From Cynocephalus volans (taxonomy: Eukaryota; Chordata; Mammalia; Dermoptera; Cynocephalidae), in assembly GCF_027409185.1 (NCBI RefSeq), contig NC_084462.1:43906679-43970678 (forward strand): a DNA stretch of 64,000 nt, in the 5' to 3' direction. The position numbers and the translations under genes are program-made. Each line of letters opens with the position of its first letter. Position 1 is the first letter of the stretch. This document shows positions 23,191 through 35,922 of the stretch, piece after piece. A model generated the notes under the pieces. That model was not told the DNA's origin. It worked only from the letters and a program-made list of their open reading frames with translations, and searched no databases.

Positions 23191-25561
23191 TGTTTTTCTG
23201 TTGGTTGCAACATAACTTACTAGATAGCTACTATTCATCAGCTTATAGTCCAATGATGGTGATAACACAAAGTAGTTAAGTAACAAATCGTACAGGAACA
23301 CATAATGTTCATGTATAAAAGAGATACTGCATATTTCAAATTCTAAGTAAATCACAAAGAAAGTGAAAATAAAAAACATTAACTATTTGACATATTTATA
23401 AAAATATCTTGTGAAAATGTAATTACTAAATCTAAGATAGTGTTAACTGCCCATAAAAAATGTATTCTAATTCCATATTTTTAAGATCCCACAAATTTTA
23501 TAATCAAAACAAAAAGCTTTAGGTTTACCATGTGTAAAGTTTGCTTTTAGTAATAAATGAGGACTTAATGCCATGAATATTGTACTATTCTATTTTGAAT
23601 AGTCTCTATTATCAAAGTCTACTCTACTATGCTAAGTAGATGTTAATTTAAGAGCACTGGATAAAATAAACCTGTTGGCTTAAGAATTCCACTCAGTTTT
23701 TATTACAAAGCTGATCAAGAACAAAATATTCAGAAAACTGAACTAAAAATTCTAGAAGGGCTGAACAGGCCTCTTGAATACTCTGCATGGGACTCAGCAT
23801 TCACACATCATCAGTAGTAGCAACAATCTAAAACACAATATAGAACTACCTTTACTACTTGGAAATAAAAAATTATAAAACATCTGTATGTGTAGAGCAC
23901 TGTGCAGTTGGGAGGGTATAAGGAGACAGAAAAAAAAAAAAAAAAAAATCCTGCATGGTTTCAAGCAGTTTTACAACTAATTAGCAAGAAGAGGCATACA
24001 CCATAACAGGCTTAGATATGCCAAAATTATACTGAAGATATGGGCAAAAGAAACACAACTAAGGGTAACCACACAAAATTTACAAGGAAATAGAAAGCAA
24101 AGCATTGATTGTAGGCATGTGGGCTTAATTAGGGAAGCCTTTGTGGGATTAACTACTGGCAGTTTGATAGGACAGAAGAATGACAGAAGAAAAGAGAAGG
24201 CAGGCATTATAGATCAATGTGAGAAAAATTATATGCTAAAGCATGAATAAATAAAGTGTGAGTAAGGAATGCCAGGGAAGATATACCTGGAGAATCCATG
24301 CCTCCAAGGACTATCAGAAGGAAAGGGTTGTTATATTTGTTCTGTTCCTTTCCTTTCAGTATAAAGAAAAACCTTGAGAATCTACCAAAAATAAGTAGAC
24401 ACTAGACTAGATGTTACAAATACACACACATACATCAATGTTAACATACATACAAGGACTAACCCAAACTGAGTGTCTGCTGTGTGCTTAACATTGGCCT
24501 AAAATTCTTCCTAATAATCTCACACCGAGTAGTGAAATCATTGGCCCCAAAGAACCGCACCAGATTAATGACAAAAATACAATGATGAAACGCACATATT
24601 TTCCACTTTAGGAACTTTGTATTGGTTTATCAGATCATTTTTAATTCTATAACAAAACCACTTAAAGTTTGTATAGTACTTGGCAGTTTATAAAGCACTT
24701 TCAGAAACATTATATAATGAACAGGGTCAACTGATAGATATATGAATCATAAAACAAAAAACAATATGACTAGGAAGAAATAGAACAAGAGAGTTCGTAA
24801 AGATAACCTGCTGAAGAAACTGGATTTCAATATATCTATCTTCTTATGATATACTTAGAGTTTGAAATGATGTTATTTAGGTAAATTATTTATATGAGAA
24901 ACTAAAAGTTAATGTTTTGCCATGTGATATGTTCAACTCTGTTGGATTCTAACCACTACATTTTCAATTTGGGTATCTGAATACCATGGGACAAAGAAAA
25001 GAGAGGTAAGGTTTGGTCCTTAGGAACTGGCCTCTCTCTCTCCAGCAGTTATCATTCAGAATTTCAGGGCTCCAGATGATCAATGTGGTTTTTTCCCCCT
25101 TACTTTCACCTAATTCCTCTTGCTTTCTCTAAAACTGGTTACCAACTGACCTAGCAGCTTTAATTCATTTCTGTGATTTAATTTTGCTGTTGACGCTAGT
25201 ATTTCAGTTAACCTTATGAGGCTATATAAGGTTATATAAGGCTATTTCCTGCATTCTGCTTCTATTATCCTGAAGGGGTATGTATTAAATCTGGGCTGAA
25301 TCTCCTTTCCACACCCCACAGAGCAATTTCCTGCATCCTGTTAAGCTTCAGAAAGCAGTGCTGTTAAAAAACACAACCTCTTCACTAGGCTATCCCCTGT
25401 GGAGTAGAGCTCATCCATGAGCTGGGCAGAACTAATTGCTAAGCCAGACATCTGGAGGATACAAAATGTTTATTAAATAATTTTATTCAAAAGTAGGAAG
25501 GTTTAATTGAAACTCCATATTACATAACAATATGAGAATGTTAGATTAACAATGTTTCTCT

Positions 25562-25710
25562 CTTTTTTTTCAACCAGCAAGGGGATTGCAACCCTTGGCA
25601 TGGTGTGGTCGCGCCACGCTCAGCCAGTGAGCGCACCGGCCATCCGTATATAGGATCCGAACCTGTGGCCTCAAGCGCCGCACTCTCCCGAGTGAGCCAC
25701 GGGCCAGCAC
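25562..25710 (-). mobile_element. Dimeric tRNA-Ile-like SINE (CYN type), full length
   Basis: On the minus strand two head-to-tail tRNA-like units are visible. The first has an A box in 'tggctcactcggg' and a B box 'ggttcggatcc'; the second begins 'ggccggtgcgctcactggc'; a short A tail follows. A perfect 14-bp target duplication, aacaatgtttctct, flanks it at 25548-25561 and 25711-25724, so it arrived by L1-type target-primed reverse transcription. The body is strikingly GC- and CpG-rich against an AT-rich intron, which points to a recent insertion. From memory it is the colugo CYN family. Confidence 0.85.
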
Positions 25711-27079
25711 AACAATGTTTCTCTTAATATATAATGTCATGAATATGTGCTCTGCATCTCTCTGATAATACTTAGAAGATTCTTATTTACTTGATTTGCA
25801 CTCAAATCTGAAGGATAAAACAATATTTCCTCTCAAAGACATTATAAGGTGATGCAAATATATACTTTAGAGGAACGCATCATCAAGAACCACAAATACT
25901 ATTTTCCCATGTGGAGTCTATGATGCTTTTCAGCTATAGTACCATAGTAACCCATGAAAATCAAATTACAAGAGTGAAGGGGATCTAAAAACACAGTATT
26001 TCTTAGTGTAAAGTCAGGAGTCTGTACCAGACAATTATTACAGGATGATGTAAGTGTTTGGTAACCTGCCAGGCTGAAGCTAAAATAATCTCAAATGCAC
26101 AACTTGTTAATTTGTGTAGTGAAGTACTACCTAATATATATGCCTCCTTACCTCCAATTCAATTTTATGACAAATATGAAGATATTGTTGAGACAGACTT
26201 TTGAGGTAGATACTTTCAGTTTATAACTCATCTTGTCACAGCTTACAAATTTAGGAATTAAAGTATCTACTCTAAACAAATAAACCGAATTTAATGTGAT
26301 TGTTTTCAGTTTTCGTGATAATTTACTACCCTAACACAAATGTGCAAAAAAAATATACTTTAGCAAGCTGCATACTGATGCCTCCAAAAACTTAAGAGAG
26401 CTAATCTCAATTACAGTTCTGAAGCTATAAGGCAGGTCATTCAATTTTATCAGTCTGGCTCATATTTCAGAATATAAATCACATTAGCTGAAATAATGCT
26501 TTCAAGTGGCTGGCAAGTACTCCATGTCCTAATACTACTCTTCTAAGGCTAAACTATAGACAATGAGGTCATTAACATTTTACTATGAATCCATTTCAGA
26601 CGTTCAACTGATATGCATACTTCAAAGGATTCTGAAAAACTCACCCAAAGCAAGATTCAAGAATTGATTTTATCATATTTGACAAGCTTGTCATAAAATT
26701 TGACAAACATTCAGCTGATTATTCAATAAATAAAAAAAATACAGTTTAAAAGTTATAAAATTATGTTATTTGTATGAGGAACTGCCTGAGGTTTCTGAAA
26801 CTAAGAAAGACCGTGGTTTATGAAATAACTGAAAACATATATACTTAATTCTATGAAAATTCCTATATGATGTACAAGATGGATCCTGTCCATTAGAAAT
26901 ATATCATTAATAGCAGACAATGCTCATGGGATCTTGCTGCTTCTCTTTCTGAATACTGTATTCCCCTCTGAGTCTCTACTCTGTGGGTAGCCTTGAAGAG
27001 GCAACATTTCTCCTCCTCTTTCAGAGACTTCATTTACCATGAAGCACGATGGTTGAAGAATACACCACTTCAACCATCG

Positions 27080-27400
27080 CCTCAATGTGAATGACTCAAA
27101 TCTGTATTTCTGCTTTGTCTCTCCTAATTTCTAGCCCACATTCAAACAGCTGGTGGCCACTTTCCCCCAGACAGGTTGCTGTCATCTCAATTCAACCTGT
27201 TCTAAACACTTGTACAACCTGTCATCCTCCATCATCCCCATCCCCACCCTCACAGAGCTATCATTCTTTACTATGTCTTTTGCCTTATCTATCTCCTCTT
27301 TTTAACTGCCACTGCCCCTGCTATAATGCGAACTCTTATTTTAGCTTCACTCAACCTTAAACAATTCCAAGAGCTTCTTGAGCCTTTTTCTAGTCCAGTA
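27080..27400 (+). mobile_element. L2-like LINE fragment
   Basis: C-rich, low-G plus strand with blocks resembling the L2 3' portion. No clear terminus. An 89-codon open frame here is a by-product of this composition. Confidence 0.4.
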
Positions 27401-28939
27401 TATTTTTTTCTCTTTCTTACGTGTTTAAAAAAAAGTAAAGTTGCTGGATATCCAAGACTTGACTTTATGCTTGATATTTAAAGGTAGGCCCAAAGTTTAA
27501 AGGAGTCCCCAAAGTCATCTGAACTACAGTATAAACTGAGTATTAAAAGTAAACTCTAAGTGGAGAATTATGAGTATATTTAGTAAATCATAATCCAATA
27601 AAAAGATTGCCACTATGAAAGATCTATACAATTTATATGTACAAAGCTGCCAGGTTTTATTTGCACAGATAATGACATAGATAGAAAAGAAAAAATTATC
27701 AAGTTACCAGGAAAAAATTATTTTCTAATTTACTACAATTAAAATATCATGACTGTAGGGGTACCATATCAATATACCATCACAGAAAGTTCAGAAACTA
27801 GAAAAAGAGAAGGAAAAACTTATTCCAACCATCCTAACGTAACTATTACAATCAGTTTGGATTTTCTTCTCCTTTTTATTTTCCATGTGCATATGTTTTG
27901 AAAGTTTAAAATCACAGCTAAAAAGGAATTCAGTTGCAACCTTATTTACTGAACTTTCATATTGTTGAATATGTTGATTTCTTCCTTTTAGTTATTACTA
28001 TAAATAAAGTTGCAATGAACCTTTGCATATTCTAATTTACTTCTTTAGGAGAGATTCCCAAAAATGGGATTAGTGGGCATGGGCCCAACCATTTTTATGA
28101 CTACTGAAACATCTTGCCAAAATATTTCCAGAAAGATTGTTACTATTTACAATGCCACAAAAGCACATATGAAATCATAAGTTTCCATATGCCGTCATCA
28201 GCACTGCATGTCACAATAAAAAGTGGTAACAGTTGGGAATTAGTAAGTAAAAGTGGTTTGTTTGGGGTTTTTTTTTTTTGCCATTTTTATTTTAATTTCA
28301 TGATTACTGCCAATGATAAACATCTTTTTCAATTTTTAAAACACTAATTGGGTTTCTTTTCTTTAGGCACAATTAAATGCCCATCCATCCATCCACCTAT
28401 CTATTTATTTACTTATTTTTCATTTCCATTTATTAAACATTCCTCTATCTGCTACTTATATTTTATCTTACTTTTTCTCTTAAGAGTGAGGAAAATTTAT
28501 TATCTCACATAAGACAACTCAGGGAAGAGTGGTTCCAGGCTCAGCTGCTTCAGCAGCTCAACAATGAAGCCTCAGAATCTTTCTAGCTTGCTACTTTGCC
28601 ATCCTCGGCAAGTTGGCTTGTCATCTTAAACTAACTCGATTCATGCTTTCGAGAGGGGTGCGGCAGTCCTAACTGCCACATGTACACAACAACATCCAAA
28701 GACTCAAAAGGCTTCTGATAGTCTCTCTGTGAATGAGTATGAGTGTCTATGAATTTTTTCTCTCTCTAGATTTTGGAATTAAAAAGTATAAATATTACAC
28801 AATGTATACTACATTCTCTTATAATTTTAAAAGTGCCTTCATACTTGTGGTTGTAATTCCCTTTTCATATTTAGTACATTATATTATTAAAACATTTTCA
28901 TTGTTAATATAACACGTATACAGAAAACACACAAAACAA

Positions 28940-30000
28940 AAACTTACAGGTCAAGAATTTATAAAATGAAGATCCACGATCACCACTCAGATCAAGAAAA
29001 AGAATATTGCTAGAATTCCAGAAGTCTTCATAACTGGGCCCCCCAAAACACTACTATAGTCCCATCTACCCAAAGTAACAACTATCGTGACTTTTAATTT
29101 CTTGATTTTCTTTATTGGTTTACCATCTATCTACACATGCACCTATAACACTAAAACTAACACTAAAGTTTTATTTGCCTGCTTTTCAAAGTTTATGTAG
29201 ATAGAATCATCTAGTATCTGCATCTATCTTCTTCTATTCGTATTAGTTTGATGAAATTCATCCATGTTGAGTACTACTGTGGTTTCTTTTCACTGTAGTA
29301 TAGTATTCTTTCATATAAACATACTATCATTAATTTATCTGTTTTATTGTTAACAGAAATCTGGAGTATTTCTAGATGTTGGCTATAAGAAATAATGCTG
29401 TGCACACTGTTTTACATATCTCGTGGTACTCGTGGCATTTCTCTACAGTACATAAGAATGAGTGAAAACGCTGGGCCGCAGCATATATATATCTGCAACT
29501 TAAGTAGATAATGCAAAAATGGTTACAACAATGTGTATTCCCATCAACAGTGTGTGAGAGTTTGTGTTTTTCCATAGCCTTGTCAATACCTGGTATTATC
29601 ATTTCACTTTAGCTAATCTGGTAGGTGTGCAGTGCTCTTTCTTTGTGGTTTCAATTTTGCATGTCCATAATTACTGAGATTGAAGATCTTCTTGTGTTTA
29701 TTAGACACCCAGATAGCTTCTTTTGCGAAGTGCCTGTGTTCTCATATACATTTTTTAAAATTTGGTTTTCTTTTTCTTATTGATTTGTAGGTATTCTTCA
29801 TTTAAAAAACCCTCTTTTAGTCATATACATACCATACATATTCTCACATTTTGTCTTGCCTTTTCACCCTCTTTATATTTTTGATGAACAAAGGTTCCTA
29901 ATTTTAACACAGGCAAATCACTCAATCTTTCCTTTTTGATTAGGCTTTCTTTGGTTTCTTATTTAAGAAGACTTTCTCTATCCCAAATTTGCTCAATGCT
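28940..30000 (-). mobile_element. Old L1 fragment, antisense
   Basis: Plus-strand words in order: 'gatgaaattcatccatgttg', 'gtattcccatcaacagtgtg' and 'cttattgatttgtaggtatt', then a 'tttgatgaacaaaggttcc' block. This is the reverse of an old L1M 3' region. Many stops. Confidence 0.7.
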
Positions 30001-30239
30001 TTAAAAGCTCAAGGATGCCTCTGCTTTTGACAGCATGTGGCCTGAAGTATCCTAGTTTTTGGGAAACAAGAAGAAAACTCAACAAAAATTGAAATAGGAA
30101 TAAGGCAAATGGAGGACTCATCTGTAAACATATTATGCATTTGAAAATGACAATATCAGTAAAAATGATATGGTTTAAAGGAAAAGTGAAAATTTCTGGA
30201 ATTGGTGTATAACAAGTTTCTAAATCTGTACTGATACAG

Positions 30240-30600
30240 TAAGTTATTACACATATTATGTATTAAAAATTTGGTTAAAACAAGTAGAATTCACAATCCA
30301 TGCTTATCCTATGGAATAAACATTCTTTTCCAATAGACAAAGAACATAGAAAAAAATTGATCACATGCTGGACCACAAAAAAAGTACCAGCAAATTTCAG
30401 AGAATTTTATCATATGGAGGTAAGTTTGCCAGAAACAAAAATAATTCAGCTAAAAACAATAGTCAAAAGATAACTAGAAAATCCCCATACTTATGAAATT
30501 AAGAAAATAACTTAAAGGCCAAAGAAGAAGTTATAAAGGAAATGAGAAAATATTTTGAATTGAATGTCAATGGAAATACACATTTAATTTTATTAGTGTT
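30240..30600 (+). mobile_element. L1 ORF2 endonuclease-region fragment, sense
   Basis: 'cacatgctggaccacaaaaa', then 'agataactagaaaatcccca', then 'aaagaagaagttataaagga', the order of L1 ORF2 near the endonuclease/RT boundary. Decayed. Confidence 0.65.
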
Positions 30601-31400
30601 TTTAAAGAAACACTTAATTAAATTTGTATTATGTTTTTCTATTTCAAGAATTTTTGCTCTTTATAATTTGTTTCTACTCAGTCGAGGTTTAATGTGCTGT
30701 TCTTTTCTAACTTCCTGAGATGGAGGCTTTAGCTCACTGTTTCCCAGCTTTCTGTTGTTAAAAGGTTTAAATTTTTCATAAAGCACAGCATTATCTGTAG
30801 CCCACATGGGTTTTGTAGGGCTTCCTCCTTCTATGACTTGTTTTTTTGTCTGTTTTGGAAAATTCTTAGTGATTATCTCTTCAAAGTCTCCTTCTGCCCA
30901 ATTTTCCCTGTTTTTGCCTCCTGGGACTCCAATCTAATGTATGTTAGACCTTCTCATTATATTCTCTAGCTCTTACATGTCTTGATTTTCCATCCCTTTG
31001 ACTCTACAGAATTCTGGATTATTTTCTTTTGTTTTATCTTTTAGTTTACCAATTCTCCTATTTGCTTTGTCTAATATGTTATGAAACTCATCCATTAAGT
31101 CCTTAATAGTATATTTTTTGTTCTAAAATTTCCATTTTTTAAAAGTTTCCAGTTCTTTGCCAAAATTCTCAATCTTTTCTTTATCTCCTTGAACATAGTA
31201 AAAATTGTTATGTTAAAGTCAAAGACTGTGCCTAATAACCCCAATTTCTGGAGCCCCCAGGAGGCTGATTCTATTGTTCATTTTTTTCTGCATATTTTCA
31301 TTTATATTTTATTGCTTCTGAGTAGGCTTAGTTAGTTTTGCTTATGTGTCAAGTAGAAGTAATAAGGCCTGGGATGGTTTTTTATTCTTACTTTATTCTT
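30600..31400 (-). mobile_element. L1/HAL1-like ORF1 region, antisense
   Basis: T-rich plus strand with 'ttctctagctcttacatgtc', 'ctcatccattaagtccttaa' and 'ttatctccttgaacatagta', typical of the reverse of old L1/HAL1 ORF1. Orientation opposite to the fragment before it. Confidence 0.5.
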
Positions 31401-31630
31401 CTAGAGATTGTTTGCCGTCCTAGGCATCCTGGGGTCCCTAACAGTAAGATCACCACAATCTAATTCAAAAAGTGGGAAGGTGCAAATATAAGATGTGGCT
31501 AATAAGAGAGACTGTTTACCTCTAGCTCCCTTTACTTCTAGGGTCAGACTTTTGAGGTCTCAACCCAAAGTGAGAGGAGTATACTAGGCCCTCCCAATTC
31601 TTGGTGGACCCTGAACTTACTGTTTTATTG

Positions 31631-31653
31631 GGGGCAAAAAAAAAAAAAAAAAG
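31631..31653 (+). repeat. Poly(A) run
   Basis: Uninterrupted A stretch within low-complexity sequence. No element end could be assigned to it. Confidence 0.9.
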
Positions 31654-32661
31654 GAAAATGTACACATAAAGAGTACATGGGCATACAAACAACTAGAGTT
31701 GAAAAGAAATAAACTATAAATATTTGGAATTATACATACAAGAGTAGCAGTGCTAATGTATAACCATCAAGCCCTTTATGTATTTTCCCACACTTAATTG
31801 TTATCTGATAAAAAAGACCTTACAACAGGTCTCTCTGTTTAATTCTATTAAAACAGCATTTAATATAGTGACAGATTTAATTAGGGATTTATTCCTACAA
31901 GATCTAAGCAGGGAGAGAATTCTTGCCCTTGTTTTCAGATAATAATTATGAGAAATGTCACTATCATAGATTAAGAGACCAAGATGACTTACTGTGATGA
32001 AAATCCAAAGGGCTACAGTTACTCTTGTAAGTTCTTTGACATATATGCCATGATTTTATAATATTAAGATCCTAATCTATCCTTACCAGCACTTCAGGGC
32101 TAGGTGGACACATTTATGACATGTTTAAACTGGTAGTCATCTTGAGAGGGGTCCCAAAAAGGAAAGAACCTATCTGGCTACAACTATGACAAAGTGTGAA
32201 TGTTCTACATGTGACCAGCAAAGCTGATCCTTGAGATAAATCTCTCACAAATCTCTTTGCATCTCTAGAAGTAGGCCCACCATTTCTTTGTATTTCAATC
32301 TCTCTGAAAATATTTCATGCAATTATAAGATATAGCAGTTTGCTGATTGCTCCTTACCTAACTTTGGTGAGGACAAAAGAAACGGAAAGCTTCTCCTCCT
32401 TAAGAAACTTTTTAGTCTTTAGAAAAGAACAATGTCTGGTATGGAGGAGGCACTTAATATATACTTATAGAATGAGTGAGTAACTGAACTTAAGGCCAAG
32501 GGGTAAGAAATAAAACAGGTGTGTTGTGGAAAAAATGTTAAGTATTAGTGAAAGTACCCCTCAGAAGGAAATTTGATATTAGGCCTTGTTTCAGGGACAA
32601 TATTCCTTTTAACTAAGATAGGATAGATGCCTACAAAGTGAAACAGTAGGAATTCACTCAC

Positions 32662-32721
32662 CCACTGGGCTGCTTCCAGCTCCATTTGGCACTGTGAGGT
32701 CTGTAGTGCTCAACATCCCAC
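32662..32721 (-). CDS. MEF2A: MEF2A small transactivation exon (60 nt)
   Basis: This 60-nt exon encodes GMLSTTDLTVPNGAGSSPV, flanked by split glycine codons 204 and 224. The acceptor is tag at 32724-32722 and the donor GTGAGT starts at 32661; both ends are phase 1, so skipping would keep the frame and delete 20 residues. The exon has no recognisable domain and is part of the Ser/Thr-rich transactivation region. The 805-nt intron before it carries a strong TA-rich inverted-repeat cluster about 165 nt upstream of this acceptor. Confidence 0.95.
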
Positions 32722-33526
32722 CTAACAATGTCATAGAGAAGAGAGAGGGCAGAGAATGAATATGAGTTAGCTCTCCTTATTTGACTGTCTATGAACTGAA
32801 TAGAAGTAATCCTCATTCCATTTCTTAAAAACCACAAAAATAAAAACTAGCCCAGTCTACAGTTGGCATTAATGTGTAATTTGATATAGTGTTATATACA
32901 TATATAACACTATACATGTATATATGTAGTGTTATATACATATATATGTGTATGAGTTTACCTATCAAGCTCTGATGTGTCTGCCTTCCTGTGCATCAAT
33001 ATCAAATAGTACGTACTGATAAGAATGAGTACAGTGTATATGGGGTACCATTAAATCCATGACTTAAGGAAGAAGAGACACTGAATTATACAGACTAATG
33101 CAGTAAACACACTGCAAATTTCTGCTGAATGAGTGAACTAATTCAGGCAGGAGGAGATGAAAAAAACACTAACTCCAATCAGGTAAGTCTATTCCCTGTA
33201 TTTCTAACATGAACGAGTTACACTCAACTTTAAATTTTTGCTCACAATATCCTAATTAAATTTTCTGCCTGTCAAAGTATGGCTTTCCCATGATAAGGAA
33301 ATCTTATAGATGTCAGGTTCTCTATATTGTTCTGCTTTGCCTGACACAATGATAGACTCACAGATTTAAAAAAAGACAACTTTAAATGGAGCCAATTATG
33401 TAGCGGTGTCTCTTGTTCACCAAAGCAATAAAATAAAAAGTACCAGAGTAAGAAACTGCTTATGTTAGCAATTAATTTTTTCACACTGTTTGTTAAAGAA
33501 CCAGAAGAACAGATATTACCACATAC
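32722..33526 (-). other. MEF2A intron (805 nt)
   Basis: Donor GTATGT at 33526, acceptor tag at 32724-32722. The only structure seen is the TA-rich inverted-repeat cluster at 32887-32946. Confidence 0.92.
32887..32946. repeat. TA-rich inverted/direct repeat cluster
   Basis: AGTGTTATATA at 32888-32898 and TATATAACACT at 32901-32911 form perfect 11-bp arms around a 2-nt loop. TATATAACACTA (32901-32912) pairs again with TAGTGTTATATA (32927-32938). The direct 20-mer TAGTGTTATATACATATATA occurs at 32887 and 32927. The RNA could adopt alternative hairpins. Confidence 0.9.
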
Positions 33527-33746
33527 CTGCATTGCCAGTACTCGGTGGTCTCTGAGGAGCTCCAGGGGATACATTTCTATGTAATGTGGCTTGAGGTGGG
33601 GAGAGCATGCTTGAATCTGCTAATGCTGAGCTGGCTGCCAAAGATGGGGACACAAGTGAACTCCCTGGGTTAGTGTAGGACAAAGCATTAGGGCTGCTCA
33701 CAGGGACTGTGACAGACATTGAGAAGTTCTGAGGTGGCAAACCAGG
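33527..33746 (-). CDS. MEF2A: MEF2A exon: Ser/Pro/Thr-rich start of the transactivation region
   Basis: The exon is 220 nt, residues 131-203 plus one base of Gly204 (alpha1 numbering), starting PGLPPQNFSMSV and ending RPPSTGNA. The acceptor is cag at 33749-33747, the donor GTATGT starts at 33526, and the 3' phase is 1. The coded region is rich in Ser, Pro, Thr and Ala with several SP pairs (SSPN, VSPS, LSPP, VSPG), as expected for the regulatory first part of the MEF2A transactivation domain. No folded domain is expected. The segment SSALADSSMLSPPQATLHRN differs from the human protein as I remember it by a few conservative changes. Confidence 0.96.
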
Positions 33747-35564
33747 CTGTAAATAAAGAACAGTAAGGAGAAAACTGTTAGTTCTATTTTCACCTACATT
33801 AAGTAACTTATGAATTTTAATTTGACAAAGTAACTTGAGTTATTAGAAGTAGAGAATGGGGATAAGTTCTCACTAAATCAATTTGCAGATTTTAGCTATT
33901 TTCTTTAGAATTATATTTGAACACAAATATGTTGGACATGAACCTTTTCAATTTCAATTTTTATATTATTACATATATACTAATATAATTTATATATTTG
34001 ATATTTCAAATATTTATAGAGATGAAAAGTAGAGGTTAAAATCTGATAATAAAGGAGTGTTGCTGAATCTAGACATTACAAAATATATCACTGTTACCAA
34101 GTAAGCATAAATTAGCATTTCCATGCAAACCAGTTTAGTAACATTACATTTCTATCGGGAGATCCCAAATATAACAAAAGCGGGAAAGTGTGTACACATA
34201 TTACTAACTTAATACATCAAAAATGGGACTTTATAGATAAGCCCTGGTCTGATTTAATTGATTGACATTCTTAATGGGTAAAACTAAAGAAAAATCAAGT
34301 AATTATACACATAACACAATGCAATCTGATGTAATGAAAATACAAACTCAATCTAAACAACAAAATTAACTACTGACAAACTAGTAATTCATTTTTTGGT
34401 ATCTTTAAATTGTATGAAGATTAAATTACAAATATTACAAATGCCATCTTCCCTCCCTCCAAATATTACAAGCCCCTTTAAAAGGATATTTTCTATTTTC
34501 CTCTTGCATTTCCTCCATAGGCCATTTACAATATACTTGTTAACCATGATAAATAACAGTCCTCTTTTAAATTTTAAGTGAAAGGAGAAAAACCCCAAAG
34601 CTTTCCTCTGCCCTCATTTTAAAACAGTGATTTGCAAAGTAAGGTAACACTGATAATTTGAAGTTGGATGAACATAAACAGATCATATACTCAATTCAAC
34701 AGCAGTTTATCTCAGGTAGAGAATTACTATAATTCATCAACAAATATGAAACTGGATATATAATAAAATTTTTACAAGAGTAAAACAATTTTATCTGTGC
34801 AAAATATATATATATAGCCTGTGAAGCTGGTAGTGTATTGGTGAAATATTTTTGCAGCTTAATGTTAACTGCACAGTCAACAACATCCCTATGAGGTCAA
34901 AGGGATTTTATTAGCTAATATTTTGTTTTTAAGATCCATAATGGTATTTGTCCAAAAATATCTCCTTAAAGGTATTTTTTCATGAGCTTCTTCCTATAAT
35001 AGAGAACTGCTTTGAAGAAATGATCCAAGATGCATATTTTAGGGCAGAGTTTAAAGAGAATGAACTCTGACCAATAAATATCAGAATTGGGATCAATTTG
35101 TTCCATGAAGGCTGCATTATACATATAGAATTAGAAAATTAGATCCAGAATAATGGTCTTAATAGCTCTTGCCAAAAGAGCTTCCAGTGAGAACTCTTTG
35201 AAGACCTATGAAGTCCAGAAGCATGAGCTCAAAGAAGTACTGTTTCACTATGGCTAGATATATGAGAACAGAATAATTTTAAAGTGACTATTTGGTTTGC
35301 AACTAGCTTAAGAACAATGACTCCTTAATTTAAAACTAAGCCAGGTCTCTCATCCTCAGTACCTACAGCATAAGCAAAGAATACGAGTTTGGTGGTATCA
35401 CTGCCAAGTGGTTTTGGGACACTTATAAAGAGCCAAACAGTAAGCTTAGCTCTACTACTGTTCATAGCAACTATATAAAATAATTAAAAATAATTTAGAA
35501 ACACCCAATTTAAGTCATGGGAGAGAGAGGAAAGCATTATACATACTCTATATTAAAAATCATG

Positions 35565-35710
35565 GAATTTTAGAGCTGGAAGGGACCTTAAATACTATGT
35601 GAGTCAACTCACTCACTTTGAAGACAAAGGAACTGGAATTGAGGATGTTTAGATGCCCCATCCAAAGGTATAGAAGATAAGTAGCAGAGCCTGGTTTAGG
35701 AAGTTTTCTC
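35565..35710 (-). repeat. Ancient mammalian repeat (MIR-like)
   Basis: 'tttagagctggaagggacct', then 'aggaactggaattgagga' and 'agtagcagagcctggttta', a common order in old mammal-wide SINE/MER elements. Family not assigned. Confidence 0.45.
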
Positions 35711-35881
35711 TTCACTTCTACATTTAAGATACTGAACATGTACTACTATAAGACTGCAGCAATTCTACTCTAAAGTTCCATACAGTAAAATAAAATAAAT
35801 TAATAAAATGCCCTTTTTTCCTTCTACTTATTGTTGTCATCATCCACTGTAAAAATAAACAAGATGTGTGGTCAATCTCTT

Positions 35882-35887
35882 CATGCA
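35882..35887 (-). promoter_or_regulatory. UGCAUG (RBFOX-type) element 35 nt after the alpha2 donor
   Basis: Transcript-strand UGCAUG at intron positions +36 to +41. This is the classic spot from which RBFOX1/2 promote inclusion of the exon just upstream. RBFOX control of the muscle alpha2 exon is described for MEF2D; the same logic here is inference. Confidence 0.6.
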
Positions 35888-35922
35888 CAAGATAAAAGCA
35901 CAAACCATACTTTAGTACTCAC

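Larger units (their letters stand above)
22084..32661 (-). other. MEF2A intron (10,578 nt)
   Basis: Donor GTGAGT at 32661, acceptor ccag at 22087-22084. Seen inside: an MLT-like LTR remnant (about 22800-23190), an A-run (23931-23948), a dimeric tRNA-Ile-like SINE (25562-25710), an L2-like stretch (about 27080-27400), a CCAT/CTAT microsatellite (28380-28425) and L1 blocks between 28.9 and 31.4 kb. Long parts, such as 23.2-25.5 and 25.7-26.9 kb, show nothing recognisable. Confidence 0.9.
33747..35922 (-). other. MEF2A intron after alpha2 (2,176 nt)
   Basis: Donor GTGAGT at 35922, acceptor cag at 33749-33747. Contains UGCAUG at 35882-35887 and an ancient repeat at about 35565-35710. 33780-35500 shows no recognised element. 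Confidence 0.92.

Noticed and set aside
25562..25710. Functional tRNA gene
   Set aside because: A and B boxes are present, but there is no complete cloverleaf; two degenerate units, an A tail and a target duplication make it a SINE.
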